From Turnera subulata (taxonomy: Eukaryota > Streptophyta > Magnoliopsida > Malpighiales > Passifloraceae): a stretch of DNA of 64,000 nucleotides. Location of the stretch: the NCBI GenBank assembly GCA_028386065.3, contig JAKUCV010004337.1, positions 2,446-66,445 of the forward strand. Reading direction: 5' to 3'. The notes beneath the pieces were generated by a model. It saw only the letters and a program-made list of their open reading frames with translations, searched no databases and was not told the DNA's origin. Position 1 is the first letter of the stretch; every line of letters begins with the position of its first letter. This document shows positions 32,931-44,215 of the stretch, piece by piece. The position numbers and the translations under genes are program-made.

Positions 32931-33610
32931 TGTCGACATATCAGTAGTTTTCTTATTAGGGTTTGCCGAATTTTTATAATTAAATGTTTTTATAATTTCG
33001 TCATGGGTTTTATTTATTTTATTATGTTGGGTCAAGTCCTTTGTTAATTAGTTGATTAATGTGGGCTTTAGTTATTTGAATTTTTAATTGTAAGGTTTTT
33101 AATTAGTGTCCAAGTTATGTGGGCTCAATTAAAATCCTAGTCCATCTAGTAATAGGAGAGGCGGCAACTAGGGTTAAGTTTTGAGGAGGTGGTCGACTTG
33201 AGTGAGGAGGTGGCCGACTTAGGGGTTTTGTGATCTCCTATAAATAGAGTCTTTAGGGTTCATTGTTAAACAGATTATTTAAGAAATAAAAAATTCAGAA
33301 AAGCTTGAATAATCTCACATCAAGAGAGGAGTCTCTTTGCTTGTTTTTATTTTAGGGATTTGCTAACAATTGCAGGTAGTGATATTTGCTATTGTGATTC
33401 ATATTCCTTTGTGCTTTTGTTTTCTTTGTTGTCTAGCACCGAGAGATTAGGAGGTGGAGGTACTATCGCTTCCATCTGTTGCCTAGCACGGATTGTTAGG
33501 AGGTGAAGAACAACGGTGCGTAAAGCGTGCACGATTGGTGGTGATTTGGGATCGGAACAATCTTAGATTCGAAGGTGCTTCTAGGGCTGGCTAGGTGTGT
33601 TGTCGTATCA
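32931..33610 (+). repeat. 5' LTR of the complete gypsy (680 bp)
   Basis: It runs TGTCGACATATC...GTGTTGTCGTATCA. TATAAATA at 33239-33246 is the promoter. It also serves as the 3' LTR of the copy to its left. Confidence 0.92.
33239..33246 (+). promoter_or_regulatory. LTR TATA box
   Basis: CCTATAAATAG is conserved at the same place in the partner LTR (39633-39640). Confidence 0.7.
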
Positions 33611-33613
33611 ATT

Positions 33614-33626
33614 TTGGTAGCGGAGC
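33614..33626 (+). other. primer binding site
   Basis: TTGGTAGCGGAGC lies three bases after the 5' LTR. Confidence 0.85.
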
Positions 33627-34172
33627 TCAGGTTATCAAATCAATCAACTATCCTTTAATTTTTTCTGTGTTTATTGTTTTTTTCTGCCGAATTATTATAT
33701 TTTAAAAAAAAAGTGTCGAGTACTGTTCATCACACTGTTCATTGCACTGTTCATCGCTGTTACTATTTCGGCAGCAAATTATATATAAAAAAAATTCGGT
33801 TGATTTGTTGATAACCAGATTGTTTTGCAGGAATTCGGGAAAAGTTCCCTCCCGAATTGAATCTTAAGTTTTTCTTTCGGTTTGTTATGTTGATAGCCAA
33901 TTTCTTGCATTGGGTGATATTGTTTCATATTGCTCGATTGACCAAAAATCTACACATATAAATTGTTCTTCTTGTGTGTGTTTTCAGTTCTTGAATTGAG
34001 TTAATCTTGCCTCTAGTTTTTGTGAAGCTTGTCGTTTTCTTGTTAGGAAGTTCATTGATTCTATTGAATACGTGGCAATTTGTTATTCTCTGTGATTTGT
34101 TTCTGGTTCCTAACAAGTAAAAACCTAGCAAGGGACACGAGAGTGAGTAGGGTGAGGTTATTTTTCAGGAAG
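33627..34172 (+). other. untranslated leader of the complete gypsy
   Basis: It is 546 bp, AT-rich and without an ORF of note. CACTGTTCAT is repeated three times at 33730-33762. Confidence 0.65.
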
Positions 34173-35624
34173 ATGTCGCAGTCACCAAAAAGCCATGAAT
34201 CGGAGAGCAGTCGGCAAGACAGGCAAGGGGAGTCCTTAGAATGGAGGGCATTGAGAGATGAGGTAGTCCGTCTCAACAACAAATTGCTCGACAAATCCGA
34301 CGAGCTAGCCGAGTTCAAACGCACACATAGAGACGACATGGCGGAGCTGAAACGCTTACTTGCAGGTTTCACCGCCCAGGGAGAGCAGCCACTACGGAAG
34401 CAGCAGCAGCAACAACCCCCTCCACGCCAACACCAGCAACAACCACCATTAGTCGAGGAACCAAGGCAGCGAGACGAACCGCAGCCAAAGGGCGAGATAC
34501 CAGAACGTCGGGAGCAAGCTGAGCCTCAGAGGCATTTGGAAGCGAGTTTGAAGAAGAGGTATGGGAAGAGGAAGAGTGGCAGCCACGTCACCAAGGCTAG
34601 GGACGAGGTGGCAGAATGCCGAGAGGAAGAGGAGGCTATCAGAATCGACATTATGGAAGGAACAACGAATGGGAACCATTCAACAATGTCGATGCCAACA
34701 TGAACAACATCAAGATCAAGATACCTTCTTTTCAGGGAACAAGTTGATATGGGAGCAAAGAGTTGATATGGTTTTTATCAACATTGAATGGGAGCAAAGA
34801 ATTGATATGGTTTTTATTTGTTATCATTTTTCCGAGGAGAAGAAGATTAACCTAGCTACTCTTGAATTTACTGATTATGCTCTTAAATGGTGGAACAAGT
34901 TTTTGATGGACAGGCGTCGTGCAGGACAAGGACCCCCTCAAACATGGGCTGAATTGAAAGGCATCATGAGGAGAAGATATGTACCGAGCTACTACTATAC
35001 CGATTTGCACCAGAAGCTGCAAACCTTGAGGCAAGGTACATGAAGCATTGATGAGTGTTATAAGGAGATGGAAGCGCTGATGCTTCAAGCGAATATAGAG
35101 GAGGATCCCCAAGCAACCATGGCACGATTCCTTGCTGGAATGAACTGGGAGATTGCTAATGTCGTGGAGCTGCAACATAATCTAGATATTGGAGAGGTTG
35201 TCAAGAATGCAATCAAGGTGGAAAGGCAGCTGAAGGTATATAATAGTAGCAGGGGTTTTCGAGGGCCCTATATCACATCCAGTTCTTCCAATTGGAATCA
35301 ACGAAGATACACCCGAGAAGAGAAGCCTAGAGAGGAAAAGACAAGACTGGCCGACTACAAGCCAACCCCAGAAGCAAGTCAGTCGACTTCTTCCTCCACA
35401 ACTAAGCATCGAGATGTGAAGTGCTTCAAGTGTGCAGGTATTGGGCACATTGCTTCCCAGTGTTCAAACAAGAAGGTGATCTATGTTCGGGAAGGAGAGC
35501 TATACTCGGATGATGAGGAGGACGAATCATGTGCTAACATGCCCGAAATGGAGGATGTTCCGGTGGAAGATCGATATGTGCAAGAGGCACCAGCATCTGA
35601 TCCTTTGCTCCTCATGACTAGGTG
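34173..35624 (+). pseudogene. gypsy Gag (Gln-rich, CCHC knuckle), frameshifted
   Basis: ATG at 34173 opens MSQSPKSHESES with a coiled coil and a Gln/Pro-rich tract (about residues 75-105). The frame shifts near 34560. A local duplication of about 45 bp (34745-34828) corrupts the segment that normally reads YLEWE...F. The gag core is then open (TDYALKWWNKFL, RRRYVPSYYYTDLHQKLQTL), followed by TGA at 35041 (from CGA). The rest is intact with the knuckle CFKCAGIGHIASQC and an acidic tail to the TAG at 35624. Confidence 0.88.
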
Positions 35625-36232
35625 AGTTCTTAGTGAACAATTGAAGGAGGATGAGACCGAGCAGAGGGAAAATATCTTCCACACTAGATGCCATATCGAT
35701 GGTAAAGCTTGCAGTGTGATCATCGACAGTGGGAGTTGTGCGAATGTAGCCAGCACCTTGATGGTGGAGAAATTGGGATTAGCAGTGTCGAAGCATCCCC
35801 ACCCATATAAACTGCAGTGGTTGAATGACATGGGTGAGATCAAGGTGACGAAACAAGTTCTTGTTACTATGACCATTGGTAATTATACTGACAAGATATT
35901 GTGTGATGTTATTCCTATGCATGCTTGTCACATTTTACTTGGTAGACCATGGCAGTAAGACAAGCGTGTATGGCATGATGGCTACAAGAATAGGTACTCC
36001 TTCTCCATGGGTGAGCAGAAATTTGTGTTAGCTCCATTGTCTCCACAGCAAGTGTACTACAATCAGAAGCACTTGGAAAAGAGTTCTAAGGCAATGAAGC
36101 ATGAAAAGGCAGCCAAGCTGCAAAACAATGGTTAGCATGAGAGGATAGCCGAGGGCTATGCAAAAGGAGAGGGTGTGCAAAAGGTTGAGAACCTTGAAAA
36201 AGGAGAGCTGAAACAAAAATAAAAACAAAGGA
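35625..36232 (+). pseudogene. gypsy protease
   Basis: Read on from gag in the same frame. The catalytic motif is intact (IIDSGSCANVAS), followed by LGLAVSKHPHPYKLQW and HILLGRPWQ. A TAA interrupts right after GRPWQ (35956-35958, where relatives have Tyr). Two more stops lie in the charged linker toward RT (about 36135 and 36222), where the frame also changes. The enzyme would mature Gag-Pol in the particle. Confidence 0.82.
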
Positions 36233-37612
36233 GTGAAGTCGACACGGAGGGAGAGAAAAGGAGAGCCAATGTCAACTTGGAGAGAAAAAACAAAGGGGAA
36301 AAAGAAACAGAAGTTCTATGCAAAAGTGAGGGACTTTAGAGTAGCATGTGCGGGAAGGAAGGATATTTTGGTGCTCTTGTACAAGGACACTTATTTTTCT
36401 GACACTGACCTTAATCCCGATATTCCTAGTTCTGTTCTTTCTGTTTTGCAGGATTTTCGGGATATGTTTCCATAGGAACTGCCTGAGGAATTGCCGCCTA
36501 TTCGGGGTATAAAACACCAAATTGATTTTGTTCCTGGAGCACAAATCCCAAATCGGCCAGCATATAGGGCCAACCCCAAGGAGAACAAAGAAATTCAAAA
36601 GCAAGTTGACGAATTGCTTGCAAAGGGGTTAGTGCGAGAGAGTTTGAGTCCATGTGCAGTACCAGTGATTCTAGCGCCAAAGAAGGATGGCACGTGGTGT
36701 ATGTGTTTTGAATGTCGCGCAATCAACAAAATAACAGTTAAGTATCGCCATCCTATCCCTCGACTTGATGATATGCTTGATGAATTACATAGTGCATGCA
36801 TATTTACTAAGATTGATCTCATGAGTGGTTACCATCAAATTCGCATGAAAGTAGGTGATGAATGGAAAACAACATTCAAAACTAAATATGGATTGTATGA
36901 ATGGTTGGTAATGCCGTTTGGTTTGACTAATGCGCCTAGCACATTTATGCGATTGATGAATCATGTATTGAGAGCCTTCATAGGAAAATTCGTGGTTGTG
37001 TACTTTGATGCCATACTTATCTATAGCAGTAATGAACATGAGCATATTGAACACCTTAGAATAGCATTGGAGGCTCTTAGGGCTTAAAAACTATTTGCTA
37101 AGTTAAAGAAGTGTACATTCTGCATGGATAGCGTTGTTTTTCTTGGTTATGTTGTGAGTTCCAAGGGAATCGAAGTTGACCAAGAGAATGTACAAGCCAT
37201 ATGGGAGTGGCCGACTCCTACAACAGTCTCACAGGTAAGGTCTTTTTACGGACTAGCTAGCTTTTACAGAAGGTTTGTGAAAAATTTTAGCATAATTACT
37301 ACACCTTTGAATGAGATTGTTAAGAAAGAAATTGGGTTTAAATGGGGACAGGAGCAAGAGGATGCATTTAATACTTTGAAGGATAAATTATGTACTGCTC
37401 CTATTCTTAAATTGCCTGATTTTAACTCAACCTTTGAGGTTGAATGTGATGCCTTTGGTATAGGCATAGGTGTTGTTCTTTTGCAGGAAAGGAGGCCAAT
37501 CGCTTATTTTAGTGAAAAGTTGAAGGGTGCACAGCTGAACTATTCGACATATGATAAAGAGTTGTATGCACTTGTGCGGGCGTTGCAAACGTGGTAGCAT
37601 TACCTATAGCCC
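36233..37612 (+). pseudogene. gypsy reverse transcriptase and RNase H
   Basis: The RT frame is nearly continuous: [63 protein letters not shown], then the polymerase motif reads YFDA, not YFDD (GCC at 37010-37012). Stops are at 36474, 37085, 37595 and 37607, each one base from the sense codon seen in relatives. RNase H follows ([35 protein letters not shown]). Loss of one active-site Asp alone would abolish polymerisation. Confidence 0.9.
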
Positions 37613-39290
37613 AAGGAGTTCGTGATCCACACTGATCATGAAAGTTTGAAGCATCTAAAGGGCCAAGATAAACTGAACAAGAGACATGCTAAATGGCTCG
37701 AATTCATTGAAACATTTCCCTATGTGGTGAAATACAAGAAAGGTAAGGATAATGTCATAGTCGATGCATTATCACGAAGGTATGCTATTATTACTTCTCT
37801 TAGTTCGAAACTGATGGGATTTGAGCATATTAAGGATTTGTACAAATCTGATCATGATTTTGCTTCTATCTATAATGCTTGTGAACATGTTGGGTTTGGT
37901 AAGTTTTACATTGATGAAGGATATTTGTTTAAGGAACATAGACTTTGCATTCCAGCTTGATCAATGAGAGAATTGCTTGTTAGGGAGTCTCATGATGGAG
38001 GCTTAATGGGACATTTTGGTGTTGCTAAAACACTTGACATCTTGCATGAGCATTTTTATTGGCCATATATGAAGAAAGATGTTGAGCGAGTTTGTGCAGG
38101 TTGTGTTCCATGTAGGCAGGCGAAATTGAAAGTGCAACCTCATAGGTTGTACATGCCACTGCCTGTTCCGGATAGCCCTTGGACTAATTTGTCTATGGAC
38201 TTTGTTATTGGGTTACCTCGAACCAAGCGGGGACATGATAGTGTATTTGTTGTTGTTGACAGGTTTACCAAAATGGCTCATTTTATTACTTGTCATAAAA
38301 CAGATGATGCATCTCATGTTGCTGACTTATTCTTTAGGGATGTTGTGCGATTGCATGGCCTTCCTAAAACCATTGTTTCAGACAGGGATTCTAAGTTCTT
38401 CAGTCACTTCTGGGGCATGTTATGGGGTAAGTTGTGGACCAAGTTGTTGTTCTCGATGACTTGTCATTCTCAAATGGATGGACAGACTAAAGTGGTAAAC
38501 AAAACTTTGGGATCTTTGTTGCATGCTGTTGTGGGTAAAAATTTGAAAACTTGGGGAGAATTTTTGCCTTTGGTCGAGTTTACTTATAATAGGAGTATAC
38601 ATTATTCTACGGGTTATTCACCTTTTGAAATTGTCTATGGTTATAACCCACTAACCCCTTTGGATCTATTGCGTTTACATGTTAATGAGCTTGTGAGTGC
38701 AGATGGACAGCAAAAAAGCAAAGTTAGTGCGGTCTATTCATGAGAAAGCTCGACAGCATATTGAGACAAAGAACAAGAAGTATGCTAAACGAGCTAATCA
38801 AGGGCGCAAACTTGTGCGGTTTGAGCCTGATGATTGGGTTTGGGTACACTTTCAGAAGGAGAGGTTTCCTAAGCAAAGAAAATCTAAGCAGGATCCACGT
38901 GGTGATGGACCATTTTAAGTTCTGGAACGCATTGGCGACAATGCTTACAAGATTGATCTGCCAGGTGAGTATTGTGTTAGTGCCACATTCAATGTTTCTG
39001 ATCTTACTTCCTTTGACAATGTAGGTACAGATTCGAGGGCGAATCCTTTTCAGCAGGAGGGAATGATGCGAAACATGGATGTGGACACTCAAGGAGCAGC
39101 TAGTGAGCTGGTGTTGCCCACAAGTCTAATTACACGGGCTCGATCCAAGAAGATCAAAGATCAATTGCAAAGACAAGTTCAAGCAATACTCAATCTCGAG
39201 TTGCAAGAAGACCGAGTAGTCAAGATGGGAGAAGAGCTTATAAATAAACCCACGTGCATCACTGTATGGGAAGGAATAGAAGAGGCCTAG
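37613..39290 (+). pseudogene. gypsy RNase H end, integrase and C-terminal tail
   Basis: It includes the RNase H end ([22 protein letters not shown]), the integrase zinc site ([19 protein letters not shown]) and the catalytic core ([25 protein letters not shown]). The third catalytic residue is Lys, not Glu ([14 protein letters not shown] at 38489-38491). Stops are at 37958 and in the GPF motif at 38918 (CAA to TAA), and a frameshift lies at about 38720. The tail (TFNVSDL, GPITRAR-like ITRARSKKIKDQ, ending WEGIEEA) closes at 39290. No classical chromodomain is visible. Confidence 0.9.
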
Positions 39291-39324
39291 AGACAGTCGA
39301 CCTCAATGGGCCACACTTGGGCCA

Positions 39325-40004
39325 TGTCGACATATCAGTAGTTTTCCTATTAGGGTTTGCCGAATTTTTATAATTAAATGTTTTTATAATTTTGGCATGG
39401 GTTTTATTTATTTTATTATGTTGGGTCAAGTCCATTGTTAATTAGTTGATTAATGTGGGCTTTAGTTATTTGGGTTTTTAATTGTAAGGTTTTTAATTAT
39501 TGTCCAAGTTATGTGGGCTCAATTAAAATCCTAGTCCATCTAGTAATAGGAGAGGCGGCAACTAGGGTTAAGTTTTGAGGAGGTGGCCGACTTGTGTGAG
39601 GAGGTGGCCGACCTAGGGGTGTTGTGATCTCCTATAAATAGAGTCTTTAGGGTTCATTGTTAAATAGATTATTTGAGAAATAAAAAGTTCAAAAAAGCTT
39701 GAATAATCTCACATCAAGAGAGGAGTCTCTTTGCTTGTTTTTATTTTAGGGATTTGCTAACAATTGCAGGTAGTGATATTTGCTATTGTGATTCATATTC
39801 CTTTGTGCTTTTGTTTTCTTTGTTGTCTAGCACCGAGAGATTAGGAGGTGGAGGGACTATCGCGTCCATCTGTTGCCTAGCACGGATTGTTAGGAGGTGA
39901 AGAACAACGGTGCATAAAGCGTGCATGATTGGTGGTGATTTGAGATCGGGACAATCTTACATACGAAGGTGCTTCTAGGGCTGGCTAGGTGTGTTGTCGT
40001 ATCA
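39325..40004 (+). repeat. 3' LTR of the complete gypsy (680 bp)
   Basis: Its length and ends are the same as 32931-33610. It is preceded by the purine-rich TGGGCCACACTTGGGCCA. At 40005 the expected PBS of a further unit is missing and other sequence begins. Confidence 0.92.
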
Positions 40005-40647
40005 TATGGTTTCTTGAATCCGAGTTAACTATCCAAAACAAATACAATTGATATCCTATATCAATCAATTTGAGCACGGCCATGCATTTTACAGTTCAAC
40101 TCTATCAAGGGGCCCAACAGATATATTTCCCATTACATGGACTAGACAAATTCCATCTTGACCAAACAATTCCCTCTACACATTATATCACGTGCCCAAC
40201 AATAACTCTAACGTCTACCCAGCTATGAGTAACCTAGAGTAATGTCAAAGCACATGACTCATGTTTAGGGAACCTTGATGATCTCAGGTCTGAGGACAAC
40301 ACTTATAAGAACCACCAATGACAACATGTAATGATCCATATGGTGTTCTTAAGTTGGATCGGTCCAGTCCACAAGTTCCCTAACTTGTACCCGAATGCAG
40401 ACCTCATGTCTCATCTGATTCTCAACATACGCTAGTCTTAATTTATTATTACAACCCGTCCATAATAATAATCGACTAGGGACTTTTAAGAATACAAAAT
40501 ATTCTTGGGTTATAAATACGTCCAAGCAATCTACACAAATATAAATGAATAAATGAACACATTTATCGGAATAAAACCTTAATCAAATATTATGACTCAA
40601 AAAGTAACATAATCATCCAATGATTGGTTTTTGGACATTACACTAAC
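40005..40647 (-). repeat. inserted copia-like LTR fragment
   Basis: The right edge ends CACTAACA, so on the minus strand it starts TGTTAGTGTAATGTCC, a normal LTR start. The left edge abuts the gypsy LTR without a recognisable end. There is no coding sequence. It separates the complete gypsy from the next pol tail. Confidence 0.45.
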
Positions 40648-40902
40648 ACTACATTCAATGTTTCTGATCTTTCTCCCTTTGACAATGCACGTTCAGACTC
40701 GAGGACGGATCCTTTTGAGGAGGGAGGGAATCATGCACTCAAGCAGGCTTCAAGCACTATTGGAGAGAACGATGGCGCCATGGTACTTCCTCAAGGTCCA
40801 ATCACAAGAGCAAGGTCAAAGATACTCAAGATTCAACTCTTACATCACATTCAAGCCTTAATGAATAAAAAGTTGCAAGAAGACATCATGATCAAGCTAT
40901 GA
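40648..40902 (+). pseudogene. C-terminal end of a third gypsy pol
   Basis: It encodes TTFNVSDLSPFDNARSDSRT..., PQGPITRARSKILKIQ and a premature TGA at 40902 in the part that reads ELMKKPTC in the other copies. A purine tract (40995-41005) and LTR follow. Confidence 0.75.
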
Positions 40903-41006
40903 GAAGAGCTGAAATAGAAGCCCATTAATATACTGTCATTTAAGGAGTAATTCACTCAAGAGTAGCTGGTGGGCCCACTCGACATCAGCCTAGAGCTAGA
41001 GGGCCA

Positions 41007-41707
41007 TGTCGACATATCTTTTGTATTTATTTTTATTGTTGACCAAACTTTTATAATTGTGGATTTTATTAATTCGGCTATTTTATTTATTTGGGTCTAG
41101 TCCATTTAATTGGGTTGATTAATGTGGGCTTTAGTTTTAATTAGTTGGATTTATTGTAAGAGTTTAATTAGAGTCTAGATTAATGTTGGATCAATTAAAA
41201 CCTAGTCTAAGAGGGTAGGGTCAAGTCGGCATAGGGTAATTTAGAAGACAAATCCAATTTGTCTTTGGTTCTTTTAGCTTGCCGACTTGGAGCTTTTAGG
41301 TTTAGTATAAATACTTCTTTTTCTTTTGTTATGGCGACAACATTATTCTGATTTTGAGAAAATAAAATTGATCTTTGAGGTTTCTTTGATTGAGTGATTC
41401 AATCATCTAAAGGGAGTGATTCTCTCTATTTTACATTAGGGATTTGATTTAACTTATCAGGTATTCTTATCTGTGGCATTTTTATTCTAATTTCTTGTGT
41501 TCTAATTCTTCAATTTCTTGTTGATTAGGGTTCAAGGGTTGGCGCACTAAATCCTATCTGTGTGTTAAAGCTTTCTTGTTTTTTTCATGCTGATTTGGGG
41601 AGGAATAAGGGGTGGAGATTCACAAAGTTTGTTTGAGATTGAAGGTCGGGACAACGGTTTGAAACAATGGAGATTTTAGTGCTGATTCTAGGATTAAAAC
41701 TGTATCA
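41007..41707 (+). repeat. gypsy LTR (701 bp) after the third pol tail
   Basis: It starts TGTCGACATATC and ends AAAACTGTATCA, the same termini as the other family LTRs but a more diverged body. No PBS follows. Confidence 0.8.
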
Positions 41708-42437
41708 CATACCAATGATTCCAAACTCAAGAGCATATTCCAACAAGTTCAAAGCTCACCTTCAGGAGTTAATTTTGGTTATTATTTAATTAAAAATGTT
41801 GACTAGATTATTTAATTATATTAGTCGCTTTTATTTTATTAAATGGGCAAAGTATTATTCTATTTATTTAATTGGACCGACTTGGGTGTTGTTTAATTAG
41901 TTATTATGTTGGACCTTAATTAGTTTTAATTGGGTTTATTTTAGCCTAGTCTTTTAGGGAATGAGAATTGCAAATCCAATCCACTTAGGAGTTAGGGTTA
42001 CTATTCATGTGAAGAGTAACCGCGAGACCATTTTGTCATTAGATTTGTAAAGTACAGTCCAATTAGGTTTAGGTTAAGGGTAGTCGACTTTGGTTAGTAT
42101 AAGTAGGATGCTCTTATGCTATTTTCGGAAGACCATCATGACTGCTGATATTTGAAAATAAAAAGTTTGAGGGTTTTCTTTAACCTTAGGTCATTGACCA
42201 TTGTCTTTGCAAATGAGATTACTCTTTACTTGTTTATTTTAGGGATTAAGATTACTTATCAGGTAGTATATATCTGTGGCATTTTCAAGATTTCGTGTGC
42301 TTTTTATTCCCTTTGTTGCTTAACTCAGGTGTGCTTTGAGGTGGTGGGATACTGCACTAAATTTTTTGGTTGGCTTGATTTCGAATTGATTGAAACGGAG
42401 GTGTTGCTAGTTCTGTCTAGTGGTATTATCGTATCAA
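41708..42437 (+). repeat. related gypsy LTR, 5' edge unclear
   Basis: It ends GGTATTATCGTATCA at 42437 and contains the family's LTR words (GGGTTACTATTCATGTGAAGAGTAACC, cited in part, near 41995). The same subfamily is at 57527-58000 in reverse. The left edge is not clear. There is no internal sequence on either side, so it is a solo or truncated LTR. Confidence 0.6.
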
Positions 42438-43192
42438 TAGATCATTTGGAATGAAATTTCTTAATATTTCCAGAATCAAGGAATGGGTCTTATTAGGGAG
42501 AGACATTCGTTATTTCACTTCCGGTTCATGAACAAAACAAGTTGCATTCTGGTGATTTTTCCGAAGCAAAAAAAGAAAAAATGAAGTAAAAATTTATTAA
42601 TTCCACATGTTCTCACATGACCTTGGTAAATATATTTATCGTACATTCCAGTGCAATCGTGGCAAAACACTAGCGGTCCAAGTGGTTGAGAGAGTGGTAG
42701 CCTCCACTAGGGAAAAAAATGAAAACAAAGGAAGGAACCCCCCACCTACACTTTACCAACCAATTACGCTTGGACGGTACTTCACCTGTTGATTAGTCAC
42801 TTTTATGGGCACACAAAAATACACAACACAAACCCAATAGGTCAACAAACCACCATCTCCAATGAATGAAAGTAAAGCCAAAACTAAAGAAAAGAAAAAA
42901 GAAAGTAAAGGGCCAAAGCAGAAAAAAAAAACAACGAATAAAGTAGAAGATAAGGGGGAGAGGGACACATAAACCTCCCATCTCCTCTTACTTTGCTTAC
43001 CTTCTCATCTAAGCCCCTCTCCTTTCGTTATTTTGTTTCTTTCCCACCACTTGCTTCTTCTAGTTCTCTTTCCTCCTGCGTGGGCAGGACAAAAACGCAG
43101 CAGCAGCGGAAGCTAACCAACCATCCATACAAAAACTTTTGCAGTATCTTTAGCTGTGTTAAAATTAGAGGAAAGAAAGAAACAAAGATTAT
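42438..43192 (+). promoter_or_regulatory. upstream region and 5' leader of the RING-H2 gene
   Basis: No ORF lies here. A W-box core (TTGACC on the minus strand, about 42838-42843) and CCAAT (about 42760) lie in it. From about 42970 the plus strand turns CT-rich, typical of a plant 5' UTR, up to the ATG at 43193. The transcription start is not determinable from sequence. Confidence 0.45.
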
Positions 43193-44215
43193 ATGGGTTC
43201 CATCGGGAATCAAAATCCGTGGGCTCAATATAACAACTATAGAGATTGCTCTCAGGGGATTTGCAGCATCTATTGCCCACAATGGTGCTACATCATTTTC
43301 CCCCCTCCCCCTCCTTTCAGCCTTGGCGATGATGACTCTGGTACTGATTTCTCTCCTCTAATAATAGCCGTCATAGGCATCCTGGCAAGCGCTTTCATTT
43401 TGGTGAGTTACTATACAATCATTTCTAAATATTGTAGAAGGCGGAGGGGCCATGGAGATGGCGGCATGGAATTGAATGAGAGCGGTGATCAGGTCCCCAG
43501 TGGAACATGGCACGGTAGTCCAGGTGGGTTAGAAGAGGCACTCATCAAGTCTATCACTGTGTGCAAGTACAAGAAGAATGATGGGTTCATTGAAGGCACC
43601 GTTTGCTCTGTCTGCCTAAGCGAATTCCAAGAAAATGAGAACTTGAGGTTGTTGCCAAAGTGTAACCACGGCTTTCATCTCCCCTGTATTGATACTTGGC
43701 TCAAGTGTCATGCAAGTTGTCCTCTTTGTCGGGCCAGCGTCACATCCCATGATATTTTGCCACATCAAGGATCTACAACAGTGCAAGAATCTGCACCACG
43801 GACCACTACCACTACTACAACCGCACTTCAATACCAGCACAGGATCAGTGATGCTGCTGTTCTGGTGATTCAAGATTTGGAAAGGAGAGTCCACCAGCAA
43901 GAGACTATTGTTAGCATCCAAGAAGTTGAAGGCAGGCAGCAGAGTACCGAGGCCGGGGACGATGGGATTCAACCAGTAATTAGGAGGTCAGTTTCAATGA
44001 ATATTTCATCAAGCGGCCAGACCCATCTCACTGTTTCTGATATTTTGCGGATCAGTGAAGATTGTATGGATGATGATCGGCTAACAAGCCACGGAGAGAA
44101 GAACAAAAGTGGGGTTCCAAGTGACATTTCAATGAAGAGATCCATTTCTACAGGGAGATTTATGTTCACAGGATGTGAGAAAGGTAAAGGCTCCGGGAAT
44201 CCTCATCCAGGGTAA
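43193..44215 (+). CDS. RING-H2 E3 ubiquitin ligase, ATL type
   Basis: This 340-residue intronless ORF is the only intact host gene. Residues 19-32 are Cys-rich, 37-41 are Pro5, and 55-77 form one transmembrane segment followed by KYCRRRR, so the RING faces the cytosol. A GLD-like motif ([11 protein letters not shown], 111-121) and a canonical RING-H2 follow: C138, C141, C157, H159, H162, C165, C176, C179, with Pro177 in the CPLC end and Trp169 for E2 contact. This order defines the plant ATL family, many members of which act in defence and stress responses by ubiquitinating membrane-associated targets. The C-terminal 160 residues are Ser/Thr-rich with no domain. The length fits the longer ATL members such as the ATL51-54 group, and the exact orthologue cannot be fixed here. 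Confidence 0.93.
   Translation: MGSIGNQNPWAQYNNYRDCSQGICSIYCPQWCYIIFPPPPPFSLGDDDSGTDFSPLIIAVIGILASAFILVSYYTIISKYCRRRRGHGDGGMELNESGDQVPSGTWHGSPGGLEEALIKSITVCKYKKNDGFIEGTVCSVCLSEFQENENLRLLPKCNHGFHLPCIDTWLKCHASCPLCRASVTSHDILPHQGSTTVQESAPRTTTTTTTALQYQHRISDAAVLVIQDLERRVHQQETIVSIQEVEGRQQSTEAGDDGIQPVIRRSVSMNISSSGQTHLTVSDILRISEDCMDDDRLTSHGEKNKSGVPSDISMKRSISTGRFMFTGCEKGKGSGNPHPG

Larger units (their letters stand above)
32931..40004 (+). mobile_element. structurally complete gypsy element (7,074 bp)
   Basis: Two 680-bp LTRs with TG...CA ends flank PBS, leader, gag, protease, RT, RNase H, integrase, C-terminal tail and PPT in the normal order. By eye the LTRs differ at about 23 of 680 positions. No target duplication is visible: the left flank is the pol tail of another copy, so this is one unit of a tandem array. 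The lineage is Ty3/gypsy with a GPITRAR tail, CRM-like by inference. Stops in gag, RT, RNase H and integrase make it non-functional. Confidence 0.9.
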
